A program made the translations under genes and the position numbers. From Periplaneta americana (Eukaryota > Arthropoda > Insecta > Blattodea > Blattidae): 64,000 nucleotides of DNA. Of the stretch, positions 38,156-43,451 are shown piece by piece (the first letter of the stretch is position 1; each line of letters opens with the position of its first letter). The notes below the pieces were generated by a model. The model ran no database searches and was not told the origin of the DNA. It saw only the letters and a program-made list of their open reading frames with translations. The stretch is taken from positions 171,589,244-171,653,243 of the forward strand of contig NC_091128.1 in the NCBI RefSeq assembly GCF_040183065.1, given 5' to 3'.

Positions 38156-39102
38156 TAATAATGGTTTATTTTAATTGGCAGAGTTAAGGCCATTCAGCCT
38201 TCTCTTCCACTCAACCAGTATGATAGAAAATTACTACATTGCTATGATTATAACATAATTAATACAATACAATACAATTCAAAGTAATACAATACTACAA
38301 TACAAGACAATATAATACATAATTAATATAATACAATGAAAATTCTTTTTATCTTCACAACACCAATAAAATAATTATGTAATAATAATAATAATAATAA
38401 TAATAATAGTAATAATAGTTATACCTAAATTAAATTAAATTATTAAACTCGATCACAATTATAACATCAATTTGACTGCGCCCGTAAGAAATCGTTTAGC
38501 CTTTTCTTGAAAGTGGTTATTGTCTGGCAGCCCCTAATCTTCTGAGGTAGAGAATTCCATTCACGGGGGACTGAGACAGTAAAAGAGGATGAATAGTGGG
38601 ATGTTCTGTGGGCAGGAATTGCTATGATTTGGCTCTCCTGTGACCTGGTGTTTAGATTGTGACTGGAGGATAAGTAGTTAAACCGGGAACGAAGATAATT
38701 TGGAATAGAAGTGTGGAGAACTCGAAACAGAAGAGACAGCAGTGTTAACATGTATAATTAATTATACTGAGACCAAAAAATTGACATTTTTATCTGTCTG
38801 TCTGTTTGGATGTTTACCTTTTCACGCGATAATGGCTGAACCAATTTCTTTGGAAGTACTAACCTGATGTTTACTTGCAGGTTGCAGGGAAAGGTAACTC
38901 GGTGATGTGTTACGGAGCAGTTGTGCCTGATGGGTACGCATGCTGTTACAACCCGTTGGGAAACACCATTAACTTCGGTTTGTCAGCATTCAAGTCATGT
39001 CGTACTAATGACATCAATGCTTTCCATGATGCCTTAGTTGATTCATTCGATGATATGGAGAAAGTATTGGCTGCAAGTCACAAAATTAAGGCCAAGCTGT
39101 AA
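3305..39102 (+). CDS. CRAT: CRAT-A: carnitine O-acetyltransferase, 13-exon gene
   Basis: Carnitine O-acetyltransferase reversibly moves acetyl groups between CoA and carnitine in mitochondria and peroxisomes. Coding joins: 3305-3340 (candidate), 16974-17140, 17319-17448, 21299-21471, 21995-22157, 22634-22805, 27764-27942, 29812-29912, 30980-31102, 32962-33084, 33793-33991, 36205-36342, 38881-39102. All junctions are GT-AG and in phase. The product is 641 aa (622 if started at ATG 16995), about the usual family length. Visible hallmarks: PVPPL N-terminal motif, EHSPAE with catalytic His355, HGGGSKGSSGNRWFDK, LSPDSYVQMALQLAYY, YES (Tyr465), GRTETIRS (Thr478), DRHLMGLK (Arg531), TTS at 565-567, VPDGYACCYNP and a C-terminal AKL (PTS1). 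Residue roles are transferred from mammalian CrAT (His343, Lys419, Tyr452, Thr465, Arg518). A tandem paralogue follows. Confidence 0.93.
3341..4048. other. Intron sequence, nothing recognised
   Basis: AT-rich, no coding similarity or repeat termini recognised. Confidence 0.35.
4049..4706. mobile_element. pogo/Tigger-like non-autonomous element
   Basis: It is flanked by TA on both sides. The right end, read inward, is CAGTCGACTACTGATAGTTC and the left end is CTGTGGACTCCGGATAATTC. These are diverged inverted ends of the CAGT-start, TA-target type typical of pogo/Tigger elements. No transposase frame remains. Confidence 0.5.
5084..5180 (-). mobile_element. tRNA-derived SINE fragment
   Basis: On the minus strand, CCCGGGTTCAAATCCCGGCG is a consensus RNA polymerase III B box in a tRNA-like T-arm context, preceded by a degenerate tRNA body. 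It lacks a convincing full cloverleaf, so I call it a SINE head rather than a tRNA gene. Confidence 0.55.
5190..5686 (+). mobile_element. LINE 3' end with (TAATC)n tail
   Basis: The + strand reads SISHRGSNLYNKLPQKIK and continues through a Lys-rich tail to a stop at about 5345. This is the usual C-terminal end of Jockey/CR1-type reverse transcriptase ORFs. A pyrimidine-rich 3' UTR follows (poly-T around 5480-5516), then a tandem (TAATC)n tail at about 5652-5686. It is 5'-truncated. A different LINE end at 55622-56010 carries the same pentamer tail on the opposite strand. Confidence 0.65.
5762..5810. repeat. (TA)n microsatellite
   Basis: Uninterrupted AT dinucleotide run. Confidence 0.95.
5811..8690. 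other. AT-rich intron sequence, no gene seen
   Basis: Several short open frames here (for example 6411-6671, 6942-7148 and 7922-8146) have no recognisable motif or exon-like boundaries. An (AAT)n run lies at about 6680-6708. A degenerate SINE-like stretch is possible near 8220-8330. Confidence 0.4.
8700..8985 (+). mobile_element. tRNA-derived SINE, + orientation
   Basis: A box-like GTAGCTTAGGAGGTAGCACC is followed by the B box GGGTTCGATTCCCGCTTGGG. The body includes TTTTTCCGACGTTTTTCCCG, AAGGCAAATGTCAGATAATTG and a tail segment ending GTTAAATAGCCGAC. The same body recurs at 9015-9240, 17940-18165 and 35765-35990. Confidence 0.75.
9012..9245 (-). mobile_element. tRNA-derived SINE, - orientation
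   Basis: An inverted copy of the family at 8700-8985: GTTGGTTATTTAACGAAGCT at the 3' end and a reverse B box, GGCGGGAATCGAACCCACG, near 9195. The two copies face each other about 30 bp apart and could fold into a long hairpin. Confidence 0.75.
9809..10421. mobile_element. 613-bp terminal-inverted-repeat element with TA target duplication
   Basis: It begins TA|CTGGGTGTTCATTTCAAAGT and ends with the inverse, ...TGAACACCCAG|TA. Inverted ends extend through GTGTGTCATG. Subterminal inverted segments (AGAAGTTGCCTA and its complement) are also present. TA duplication and 613 bp suggest a non-autonomous Tc1/mariner-type element. Short frames on the minus strand inside (9914-10165, 10215-10403) match nothing I know. 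Confidence 0.75.
10422..13195. other. Intron sequence, no gene recognised
   Basis: No convincing exon or transposon signature. The 90-codon frame at 11787-12059 (+) and the 69-codon frame at 12489-12698 (-) look like chance ORFs. A less AT-rich patch lies around 12700-12960. Confidence 0.35.
13200..13865. repeat. Purine-rich degenerate minisatellite (AAGGGGAATACAAGGAGAAC-like)
   Basis: About 660 bp of diverged units of roughly 20 bp built from AAGGGGAATAC and AAGGAGAAC. The + strand is almost pure A/G with a few C and T. Long open frames in all readings (such as a 255-codon minus frame) are low-complexity artefacts. The complementary, pyrimidine-rich form of the same repeat lies at 19340-20035. 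Confidence 0.9.
13866..15065. other. Intron sequence, nothing recognised
   Basis: AT-rich; no coding similarity or repeat termini seen. Confidence 0.35.
15070..15425 (+). pseudogene. LINE ORF2 C-terminal fragment (CCHC-like end)
   Basis: The frame reads SVAAFRLATGHDCLAKHLHR, then CPLC...E...EHLKIC, a zinc-knuckle-like C-terminus found after the RNase H region of Jockey/I-type LINE proteins. The frame ends at 15407 and is followed by an AAAACAACAACA-type tail. 5'-truncated. Near-identical fragments of the same family occur at 31257-31383 (+) and 45939-46205 (-). Confidence 0.75.
16080..16565 (-). pseudogene. LINE reverse-transcriptase ORF C-terminal fragment
   Basis: The minus frame 16450-16112 contains a YVSETWTLKEKDRSRLQAAE segment and ends in a GRRSIGRPAKRWIQEI segment. 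This is the conserved tail that follows the RT domain in many insect LINE ORFs. Reading upstream, coding-like sequence continues to about 16560 in a broken frame. A CTTCTTCTTCTTCT tract at 16081-16094 is probably the inverted 3' tail. Confidence 0.7.
16610..16830 (+). mobile_element. tRNA-derived SINE
   Basis: B box-like GGGTTCAAATCCTGGTTGGG is followed by the SINE body ACCTGGTTGAAGTTTTTTCC and GGGGCTTTCCCTCAACTCAT. An inverted relative, with the same body segment, is at 56690-56930. It ends about 145 bp before CRAT-A exon 2. Confidence 0.75.
16974..17140 (+). CDS. CRAT: CRAT-A exon 2 (N-terminal segment)
   Basis: The acceptor is TTATTTTCAG|CTG. The donor is GTAAG|GTAGTT, not the nearby TTT|GTAAGG. 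Only the later donor leaves two bases (AG) that combine with the A opening exon 3 to give Arg and keep the frame (KFVR then SVEPLL). The exon encodes about residues 13-68, including two Met codons (16995, 16998) that could serve as an alternative start, and the RHPVPPLKETLSKF segment typical of the family N-terminus. Confidence 0.9.
17319..17448 (+). CDS. CRAT: CRAT-A exon 3
   Basis: TTTTTCAG|A...TGG|GTAGGA. Encodes SVEPLLTPTELSTTARLVKD and the GPKLQEILEQRAKNTENW segment, which matches the helical region before the WW motif. It ends in phase 0, so exons 2 and 3 together are 297 nt and in frame. Confidence 0.93.
17700..17860. repeat. (CCT)n/(CTT) polypyrimidine microsatellite
   Basis: About 160 bp of almost pure pyrimidine on the + strand, mainly CCT and CTT triplets. 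The Pro-rich and Ser-rich frames over it are artefacts. Mirror-symmetric homopyrimidine tracts of this kind can form triplex (H-DNA). Confidence 0.95.
17940..18165 (-). mobile_element. tRNA-derived SINE, - orientation
   Basis: GTTGGTTATTTAACGACGCT at the left edge and reverse B box GTGGGAATCAAACTCGTG near 18097. Same family as 8700-8985 and 9012-9245. Confidence 0.75.
18420..18625. mobile_element. 206-bp palindromic MITE
   Basis: The left arm is TGACAACCGAGTTCAAAAGG, then GAAACAACTCAAAATTTAAA. The right arm is the inverse, ending CTGTTCAAAACGGAAACAAC on the opposite strand and GGGTTGTCG at the end. The arms pair over most of the element. There is no coding capacity. Confidence 0.8.
19340..20035. 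repeat. Pyrimidine-rich degenerate minisatellite, inverse of 13200-13865
   Basis: About 700 bp built from CCTTGTATTCCCCTTGT and CCTTGTTCTCCTTGTCTTCC-like units, the reverse complement of the minisatellite at 13200-13865. The long open frames on both strands are low-complexity artefacts. It lies in CRAT-A intron 3. Confidence 0.9.
21299..21471 (+). CDS. CRAT: CRAT-A exon 4
   Basis: TTGTTGTAG|TTA...GATAA|GTAAGA. 173 nt, phase 0 to 2. Encodes LAEWWLKNAYLGYRLPVVVH, SSPGLVFPRQ and YKSDIDK. The WW(L/I)...Y segment is a family signature. The paralogous exon at 51599-51771 has the identical length and phase; by hand I count about 27 identities over 58 residues. Confidence 0.96.
21995..22157 (+). CDS. 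CRAT: CRAT-A exon 5
   Basis: ACGTTTCAG|G...AATAAT|GTATGT. 163 nt. Encodes DKIPIDMMGKEPLDMTQYKR, IYGTCRIPAP and HIAVVHNNN. CRIP followed by a (I/T)VVHN strand is typical of the family. Confidence 0.96.
22634..22805 (+). CDS. CRAT: CRAT-A exon 6
   Basis: TGTCTTTGTAG|TTC...GAAAG|GTATGT. Encodes FFKVPAYDNNGEILKPEKIF and EPVGILTSEHRDTWAQVYKE. The (P)VGxLTSxxRxxWA motif is diagnostic of carnitine acyltransferases. Confidence 0.96.
23062..24353 (+). mobile_element. Full-length but decayed mariner element
   Basis: 1292 bp, with perfect 28-bp terminal inverted repeats beginning CGAGGCGCATCCAGAAAGTA, flanked by TA on both sides. Fragments of mariner transposase lie in order on the + strand. They run from an N-terminal helix-turn-helix region (23193-23400), through a frame change near 23390, to WVPKNLTPEHKM and GDGTW (first catalytic Asp). 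The next frame has LLHDNARPH (second Asp) and SPDLAPSDFH, whose preceding Tyr codon is TAG. The length and TA duplication fit the mariner family; it is inactive. Confidence 0.95.
23193..24254 (+). pseudogene. mariner transposase pseudogene
   Basis: At least three frame segments are needed: about 23220-23400, 23387-23880 and 23930-24254. DNA-binding part: MSKQTVRRWCRQF. Catalytic part: GDGTWISHF and HDNARPH, with the YSPDLAPSDF motif interrupted by TAG at about 24034. The C-terminus reads FYDRGIQKLIPRYDKCLNSD then GGYVEK and a stop, which is a normal mariner ending. Frameshifts at about 23390 and 23880 and the stop prevent expression of an intact enzyme. Confidence 0.9.
24819..26279. mobile_element. 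Fold-back MITE interrupted by a composite SINE
   Basis: The left terminus GTTCAGAGCAGAAGTGGTGT is matched by the inverse, ACACCACTTCTGCTCTGAAC, at 26260-26279. Internally, AAATTCTGTAAAATACAGCG at about 24876 pairs with its inverse at about 24975. Removing the insertion at 25041-26256 restores a compact palindromic element of roughly 230 bp. Confidence 0.8.
25041..26256. mobile_element. Composite SINE: about 3.2 tandem units plus one inverted unit
   Basis: Direct repeats begin CAAATCTGGCTTTCAGGTAG at 25044, 25335, 25631 and 25927 (periods 291, 296, 296). Each carries, on the minus strand, a tRNA-like head (GGGTAGCTCAGT...TAGA... and a GAATCGACACC B-box-like segment). The fourth unit is cut short and joins an inverted unit on the + strand (tRNA-like head at about 26166-26232). 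TTACACTACTTTT (25028-25040) and TTACACCACTTCT (26257-26269) flank the array as a 13-bp target duplication. Confidence 0.85.
26610..27370 (+). pseudogene. Second mariner transposase fossil
   Basis: The 3' portion reads HPPYSPDLSLCDFDLITQLK, GKRFANREDILTAF and HHRWKRCVEALGDYFEGC, the C-terminal third of a mariner transposase. It is different from the 23-kb copy. Upstream, HDTVTTH replaces the HDNAR.H motif, and a stop lies in the SPDL approach. The coding remnant is split by a MITE at 26774-27023. Confidence 0.88.
26774..27023. mobile_element. 250-bp MITE nested in the mariner fossil
   Basis: Inverted termini TTGAGGAGCGTTTTTGCAAA (left) and its inverse at about 27004-27023, continuing through AGTCGATAGATGCAGAAAT. 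It splits the transposase reading, so it inserted after the mariner. Confidence 0.85.
27764..27942 (+). CDS. CRAT: CRAT-A exon 7
   Basis: TATTTCACAG|AT...ATTCAG|GTAAGT. Encodes SVENIETSLFLLCLDG and HGGGSKGSSGNRWFDKTIQ. The HGGG...SGNRWFDK segment is strongly conserved in carnitine acetyltransferases. Confidence 0.96.
28040..28280 (+). mobile_element. tRNA-derived SINE, degenerate
   Basis: GGCCCGGGTTCACATCCCAG is a B box-like T-arm. It is followed by a SINE body with GGTATTCCAATTCCCCTGTG. It lies about 100 bp after CRAT-A exon 7. Confidence 0.55.
28488..29281. mobile_element. pogo/Tigger-like non-autonomous element
   Basis: TA-flanked. The left end is CAATGAAACCTCTCATTTAC; the right end read inward is CAGTGAAATCTCTCCTTACA. 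No transposase frame remains. Confidence 0.7.
29326..29368. repeat. (AAT)n microsatellite
   Basis: Tandem AAT triplets, becoming AAC near the end. Confidence 0.9.
29580..29745 (+). mobile_element. Possible degenerate SINE
   Basis: ATGATCAAATCCCACTTAGG is a weak B box-like segment preceded by a tRNA-like stretch. It ends about 65 bp before CRAT-A exon 8. Confidence 0.3.
29812..29912 (+). CDS. CRAT: CRAT-A exon 8, catalytic histidine
   Basis: TTCTGCTGTAG|ATT...TTCAT|GTAAGT. 101 nt. Encodes GEVGITVEHSPAEAVP. The codon CAC at 29854-29856 is the general-base His (mammalian CrAT His343), followed by the expected A-E. Confidence 0.97.
30980..31102 (+). CDS. CRAT: CRAT-A exon 9
   Basis: TTATTTCAG|G...GATAA|GTAAGT. 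Encodes AKLPKGTSGDSSKFPEIEKL and EFNVSSNIKKAIEVAKTNLD, the linker into the second half of the enzyme. Confidence 0.93.
31257..31390 (+). pseudogene. Short LINE ORF2 C-terminal fragment
   Basis: Matches 15290-15407 almost base for base (NQEMDSEHLKICASVAGHDN through LSNAWH and stop), then AAACCAACCAACCAACC as the tail. Strongly 5'-truncated and recent-looking. Confidence 0.85.
31607..31673. repeat. Hairpin with CGAGCGAAGCGAG core
   Basis: GTCACGAGAGGTCTGAGAT and ATCTCAGACCTCGAGTGAC are inverse arms. The loop contains CACGAGCGAAGCGAGTGG. A second hairpin with a closely related core lies at 61193-61291. Confidence 0.7.
31674..32805. mobile_element. Probable DNA element bounded by GACTATTTCGT repeats
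   Basis: GGACTATTTCGTGAATAAAA at about 31680 and the inverse, ATAAACGAAATAGTC, at about 32786-32800 bound roughly 1.1 kb with no coding similarity seen. Confidence 0.4.
32962..33084 (+). CDS. CRAT: CRAT-A exon 10
   Basis: TTATTTCAG|A...TACAG|GTAAAT. Encodes LVEDTAFLSSTYPGYGKNKI and KLSPDSYVQMALQLAYYR. Lys at 33011-33013 aligns with mammalian CrAT Lys419, a contact to the CoA 3'-phosphate. Confidence 0.95.
33233..33635. mobile_element. pogo/Tigger-like MITE
   Basis: TA-flanked. The right end read inward is CAGTAGAACCTCGATTATCT and the left end CTGTAGAATTTCGATTATCC, close to classic Tigger/pogo termini. 403 bp, no transposase. Confidence 0.8.
33793..33991 (+). CDS. CRAT: CRAT-A exon 11, carnitine-binding segment
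   Basis: TTGTTTCAG|A...ACAGAG|GTAAAT. Encodes HYESAGTRLFYLGRTETIRS. Tyr (33818-33820) and Thr of GRT align with the carnitine carboxylate ligands Tyr452 and Thr465 of mammalian CrAT. Confidence 0.96.
34433..35763. repeat. Tandem satellite: 135-bp units, then 182-bp units
   Basis: Five 135-bp steps (unit starts 34433, 34568, 34703, 34838, 34973, 35108) are followed by three 182-bp steps (to 35290, 35472, 35654). The 182-bp form is the 135-bp unit plus a 47-bp internal duplication carrying TATGGAACACGAGAAACTC. Because 135 is divisible by three, an artefactual 285-codon minus frame runs through the first block. It lies inside CRAT-A intron 11. Confidence 0.95.
35765..35990 (+). mobile_element. 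tRNA-derived SINE abutting the satellite
   Basis: GGGTGCGGGTTCGATCCCTG B box, TTTTTTCCGAGGTTTTCCCC and AAGGCAAATGCCAGTTAATC body, tail near GTTGTTAAATAACC. Same family as 8700-8985. The 5' part of the tRNA-like head is missing and the join to the satellite is direct. Confidence 0.75.
36205..36342 (+). CDS. CRAT: CRAT-A exon 12
   Basis: TTCTTTTTCAG|GCT...AGCCAG|GTGAAT. Encodes ALGRGVDRHLMGLKLAAIEN and FKITTSQ. Arg (AGA, 36229-36231) aligns with carnitine-binding Arg518. TTS (36331-36339) stands for the family STS motif. Confidence 0.96.
36343..37467. other. AT-rich intron, nothing recognised
   Basis: Poly-A/T-rich sequence without repeat termini I can name. Confidence 0.35.
37468..37656. mobile_element. 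189-bp MITE with TAT flanks
   Basis: GGGTGCTATTCATAGACATT and the inverse of GGGCCGTATTCATAGACATT form the ends, with a second inverted block (TAGCCCGCGCTA / TTAGCGCGGGCTT). Flanking TAT on both sides suggests a 3-bp target duplication, as in PIF/Harbinger-type elements. Confidence 0.75.
38090..38160. repeat. Poly-A and (AAT)n tract
   Basis: A run of A followed by about 14 AAT triplets. Confidence 0.9.
38160..38755 (-). pseudogene. LINE reverse transcriptase C-terminal fragment
   Basis: The minus frame 38751-38467 reads FRVLHTSIPNYLRSRFNYLS and SVPREWNSLPQKIRGCQTIT, ending in a FKKRLNDFL segment. This is the typical last part of CR1/Jockey-type RT ORFs. AT-rich 3' UTR with (AAT)n at 38377-38410 follows. 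5'-truncated. Confidence 0.8.
38881..39102 (+). CDS. CRAT: CRAT-A exon 13 (last), peroxisomal signal
   Basis: TTACTTGCAG|GTT... to TAA 39100-39102. Encodes GKGNSVMCYGAVVPDGYACC, YNPLGNTINFGLSAFKSC and the C-terminus KIKAKL. VPDGYxxCYNP is the family C-terminal signature. The final AKL is a PTS1 peroxisomal import signal as in vertebrate CrAT. Confidence 0.97.
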   Translation, partial: VAGKGNSVMCYGAVVPDGYACCYNPLGNTINFGLSAFKSCRTNDINAFHDALVDSFDDMEKVLAASHKIKAKL

Positions 39103-39867
39103 CATGTGGCCTTACAGTACATGTGATGACGTCAGGATCTTCTCTTCTCAGGGTCCTTGTGGACTTAGAAACATCTGCAGTGATCAGATGATCAATATAT
39201 GTTTGATGTATCCTCAGTATTTTATATAGATGCTTTGCTGTCATACATAACCAATATTCCACCAAAACAACATAAAAACCATCCATTAAAAGTCCGTTTT
39301 TAAGAAAGTCAATAGACTGAAGCTTTATCAGGAAAACCAGAATTTGCTTTGCTTATCAGTTTTATTTACAGTTTAATAGTAAAATATTAAATGGCAAGGG
39401 AAGGATATTTTGTTCCTGTAATAACCAACTTTTTTCATTGTACTGAAAAATTTTTTTTATTTGTTTATGTTTTTCAATTTCTTATTACCGAGATCCTTGA
39501 TAATGTATATAATTATATAGATATTATTTTTATTTAATTAATAATTTTCAGATTTTGTTGTACTGTAGTGCTTATGCATACGCCCGTCTACAACATGAAC
39601 TACTGTGCCTTACAGTATAAATTTGCCATAAACTGCTGTGATATTTAAAATAAGCATAACATGTTTTTTTGGTCGGAAAAATTGGGCAAGACGATTTGTG
39701 TATGATAATGTACGCATTTTTTAAAAGATTCTGTTTTAAGCAGAATTATATTCACGAATATGACGCATTTTGTTGGAATTTAATTAAAGGATATTTTATC
39801 AGGTAGTTCTTTACAAACGCCACTGGTCTCCATCTCTTCTCATATGATGATTTTATCTGCCGTTTGC

Positions 39868-39873
39868 AATAAA
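39868..39873 (+). terminator. Candidate CRAT-A polyadenylation signal
   Basis: First clear AATAAA after the stop codon (TTTGCAATAAATGC), about 770 bp downstream. Another AATAAA is at 40222. Which is used cannot be told from sequence. Confidence 0.4.
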
Positions 39874-40275
39874 TGCTTGAAATAGTGACCCTCTGTCGGT
39901 GTACACAGCTCGTATCTTTGGACTGTGTTTCTTAAATCCCAACAGAGTTCTTCTATGTGAAACATTGACTGTTTATACGATTTTAAGCAGCTTTGTGATG
40001 TGATGTGCTGAACATTATCATCTGCTGTGTTTAGCAGTGACTTTGAAGGATTAGCCTCTGGTCAAGATCCAGCTTTGTGTAACTTCTCAATTGAAACATG
40101 CTGCGAAAATTTTGTCACTGCTCAGTTATATGGCGGTTTTCCTAGAACTAGAGCATCCAGGAACTTAGTATGGGATTTTCTGTGACTGTTACACTCTTGC
40201 TACGTCATACTACTTTTGACCAATAAAACGGTACGAAAGGACGTATTTCAACCAATCATGGCTGCTTATCGCACA

Positions 40276-40360
40276 ATTTTATCGCGTCCCTAGCATTTGT
40301 TTAATTTTATTGCGTCCCTAGCATTTGTTTAATTTTATCACGTCCCTAGCATTTGTTTCT
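40276..40360. repeat. 28-bp tandem repeat, three copies
   Basis: GCGTCCCTAGCATTTGTTTA recurs at 28-bp spacing (40284, 40312, 40340). Confidence 0.9.
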
Positions 40361-40548
40361 TTGCCAACATTTGAAACTGCGCTGGTCTGGACGTCAAAAA
40401 TATATATAAAATTACAAACCACTCCAGTTGATGCACAGCAGTTTCAAATACGACTCGCATTGGCATTCAAGAACAAGAATTAATAAAAATCACTGATCAT
40501 ACCTATGCATCTTCTGAAATCCTATTTACAAATAAATGAAGAGCACCA

Positions 40549-40860
40549 TTCGGAAATCCTGAATAAGTTGAAATCCATGTAGGCCAAAATCAACGAGTTC
40601 CACTTCTATTATGCACACGTCCAATATAACATCAATTGAACCACCAACCACATTCAAATTTGAAAATTGTACATTCAATAATTATTCCTTTTAAAATTAT
40701 TCATTCGGAAATTCTGAATAAGTTGATACACCATGTAGGCCTAAATCAACGAGTTCCACTTCTATTACGCACACGTCCAATATAACATCAATTGAACCAC
40801 CAACCACATTCAAATTTGAAAATTGTACATTCAATAATTATTCCTTTTAAAATTATTCAT
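40549..40860. repeat. 155-bp tandem duplication
   Basis: ATTCGGAAATCCTGAATAAG (40549) recurs as ATTCGGAAATTCTGAATAAG 155 bp later. The two copies stay near-identical through ATTATTCCTTTTAAAATTAT. Confidence 0.9.
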
Positions 40861-41413
40861 GTTTATTTTTTATGTCATCGTCGTTAATTAAAACTTTTCT
40901 AACACTTGTGTATATTAGTTAGGTTATGTTATAGCTTCTGCTCTGAGAGGATAAAAAGAACTTCTGCTATATGATATTATGGATAGTCACGTATCAGAGA
41001 TTGTTTAATATTAAGATTTATTGAATAGTAATCATTACAGTGTCTGTATAAAGACACTACTGCCATCTAGCATGCATCTAGCATAATATTTGTAATGTTG
41101 AGATGGTACAATAATACATTTGAAGACAGTTGTATTTTCGTAAGTCAATTAATATTTTATTGTATTGGAGTACTTCGTTACTTCTAATCTTTATATACTT
41201 TGTTCTAATCGTGTAATAGTCAATTAAATCCCACTCGAGTTTTGATTTTCTCTAGATAAATCAAAACGTCTAGTGAGATTACTGTTGATAATTTCTCCAC
41301 AAACATAGGTATTGATTTGTCAAATTTATTATTTAGAAAAGGAAAACCACATTCAAGTTTAATATAATTTATCTTAAAACTATTGAAAATCCTTCATTAC
41401 AACAAACGACTTC

Positions 41414-41806
41414 CCGTGCGTTTTTTTTAAAGTGCTTCAGTAAAGCACTTCATGCCTTTGCTGCAGCAAAATGAGGGTCGAAAAAAAACGTAAGTAGATC
41501 AACTGACTGCAAAATGGTTGACAATTAATATTGGCTTCTATTACTGCAGTAATAAATGTAACCTTAAAAGAACCGAACATGTTAAATAATTTCGACTTCC
41601 ATGATAATGACATAGAATTATTATTACTAGATGATTTTAACAATAATAAACATTGCAAAAGACCAAAACATGCATTCCGCCATGATGGATTGTGCAGGAA
41701 ACTCGTAAAGTGATGTTTTGATTTGCTGCAGCGACGGTGAAGCAAATGTAATAAAAGAACGGTCTTGCTGCAACGCTTTACGTCTTGCTTTAAAAAAAAC
41801 GCACGG
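41414..41806. mobile_element. 393-bp terminal-inverted-repeat element
   Basis: CCGTGCGTTTTTTTTAAAG at the left and its exact inverse at the right. A 60-codon + frame (41531-41713) inside has an ELLLLDDFNNN segment that faintly resembles the start of PIF/Harbinger transposases. I cannot confirm this. Confidence 0.65.
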
Positions 41807-41946
41807 ATTCTTAATTGGTAAACATAAACACTCTGTTCAGAGTCTGTTTAATCAATAATTATTTCATTATTAACAACACTACCATTTTTCAAGAGGATTA
41901 ATAAAGTCTTAACATGTTGTACCACAGAAAGGTGCCCTTTTGTGAA

Positions 41947-42540
41947 TTACGTTTTCATAGCAAATGTCTGCCTGCGAATTCCATTTCTAGTGATGAACTC
42001 GTTTGCTATTTCATCCAAATCTAAATGGAGAGCTTCTTCTTTATGAGAATGAATGATAGCTACATCATTCATTTGCTGTTGAGCCATGGTAGACATAGTG
42101 TAGGATTTAAGTCTTTGGAGAGAGAAGAATGATCATTCAGCAGTAGAGGTAGACACTGGTATTGTAAGAACTAATCTCATGAACTTAACAAGTTCTGGTA
42201 ACATGTCATGAAGAAAAGGAGATCAAAAACATTCTTGAAATCTGTGATGTGGTACAGTTTTGATCTTGCAATATCTAATAACGTGTCCCTGTGTAAAAGT
42301 AGCCTCTCCTTGTTTGTCCAAGTCATCTCAATAAAATGAGAGAATTTCTTCCAGTTTCTTATCACTGTCATTCAAATCACCAATTATAAAATTCTCAATC
42401 TTAACAAGAAAATCTGCAGTAAAAAGTATCAGTGCAATCATCCGAACAGTTCACAATATTGTCAACAACTTCGTAAAACTCTTTACAGTACAAATCTTCA
42501 GAAGATAATAGAGTAATTATTTTGGGGGTGCTCAAACTAC
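41947..42540 (-). pseudogene. hAT transposase C-terminal fossil
   Basis: The minus strand reads FMRLVLTIPVSTSTAE, a TGA stop, then SFFSLQRLKSYTMSTMAQQQ and DLDEIANEF, ending at TAA (41947-41949). This is the hAT dimerisation domain, which normally reads ...TAERSFS.LRRIK...; the stop replaces the Arg codon (CGA to TGA, a CpG-type change). Upstream coding remnants extend to about 42540 in broken frames. Its closest flavour is the large hAT group behind many domesticated THAP/zinc-finger genes. Confidence 0.88.
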
Positions 42541-43450
42541 AAACACCCCCAAAGTCGACGCCTATGTCCACAAAGATTTCTTGACTTATGTGTTACAAGT
42601 AAAACTTCATTGTTTAAGACTGCATTATCTTCTCAAAACGAATATATAACAGATTGAACTGATTTTGTCTTCCGTCAGTGTTTACACCTGCCTAATATCT
42701 ATTTATGCCGTAACTGAGGAGAATGGAATGTCGGTAAAGAGAGGTCTTTGTCAGGGACACATATTTTGAAGTCCTGTGACGTTTGCAAAGAACTTAATAG
42801 TGTGTATATATATATTGAATTTGCTCACTTCTTTTTAAGTTTATGGTTTAACCATATTAAACGTTATTTAATTGTGTGCTTGGATTATAGAATTTGTTGG
42901 TACTCTGGTATCAGTGGCAGGATTGTACATTGAATAAACTAAGTGAGTTGAAAGTCTGATGATAGTGTAGGCGAGCAGTGTGAAAGTATTAAGTGGCCTG
43001 CACATGTACAGCTTGTTACTGGATGAATTCCTGTTCTCAGATTAATGTAACAAGATCCAAAGACCTCTGCATTACCCAGTTATGCATGGCATCATGTTCT
43101 CTATTTTTGACTCACTGTGGACAAGTTCTGTATTTTAATGACATCAATTATCAAATAATATTTTTGAGTCCAATTTAATTATGAGATTACTACACTCTCA
43201 TTATTCCATTTCATGGTTACATGTGCGCTATTCAGAATCTTGCAGGATTATACCATGGATGTGGTCATAAGTATTTTGTCTATAATGTATACGAAACGTG
43301 ATTTCAATTTTTGTAGTTGTGAAATAAAATTTGTATATACTTTACAATTTACGAGTACTTTCATTATTATGAATCATCTTCATTTCAGCCTTTTCCAAAC
43401 TTTCCTGCATCATTGTAAAATCTTAAATTTTTCCCTTAACTTGTACATTA
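42541..43450. other. Intergenic or 5' intron sequence, nothing recognised
   Basis: AT-rich with short unconvincing frames. Confidence 0.35.
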
Positions 43451-43451
43451 G

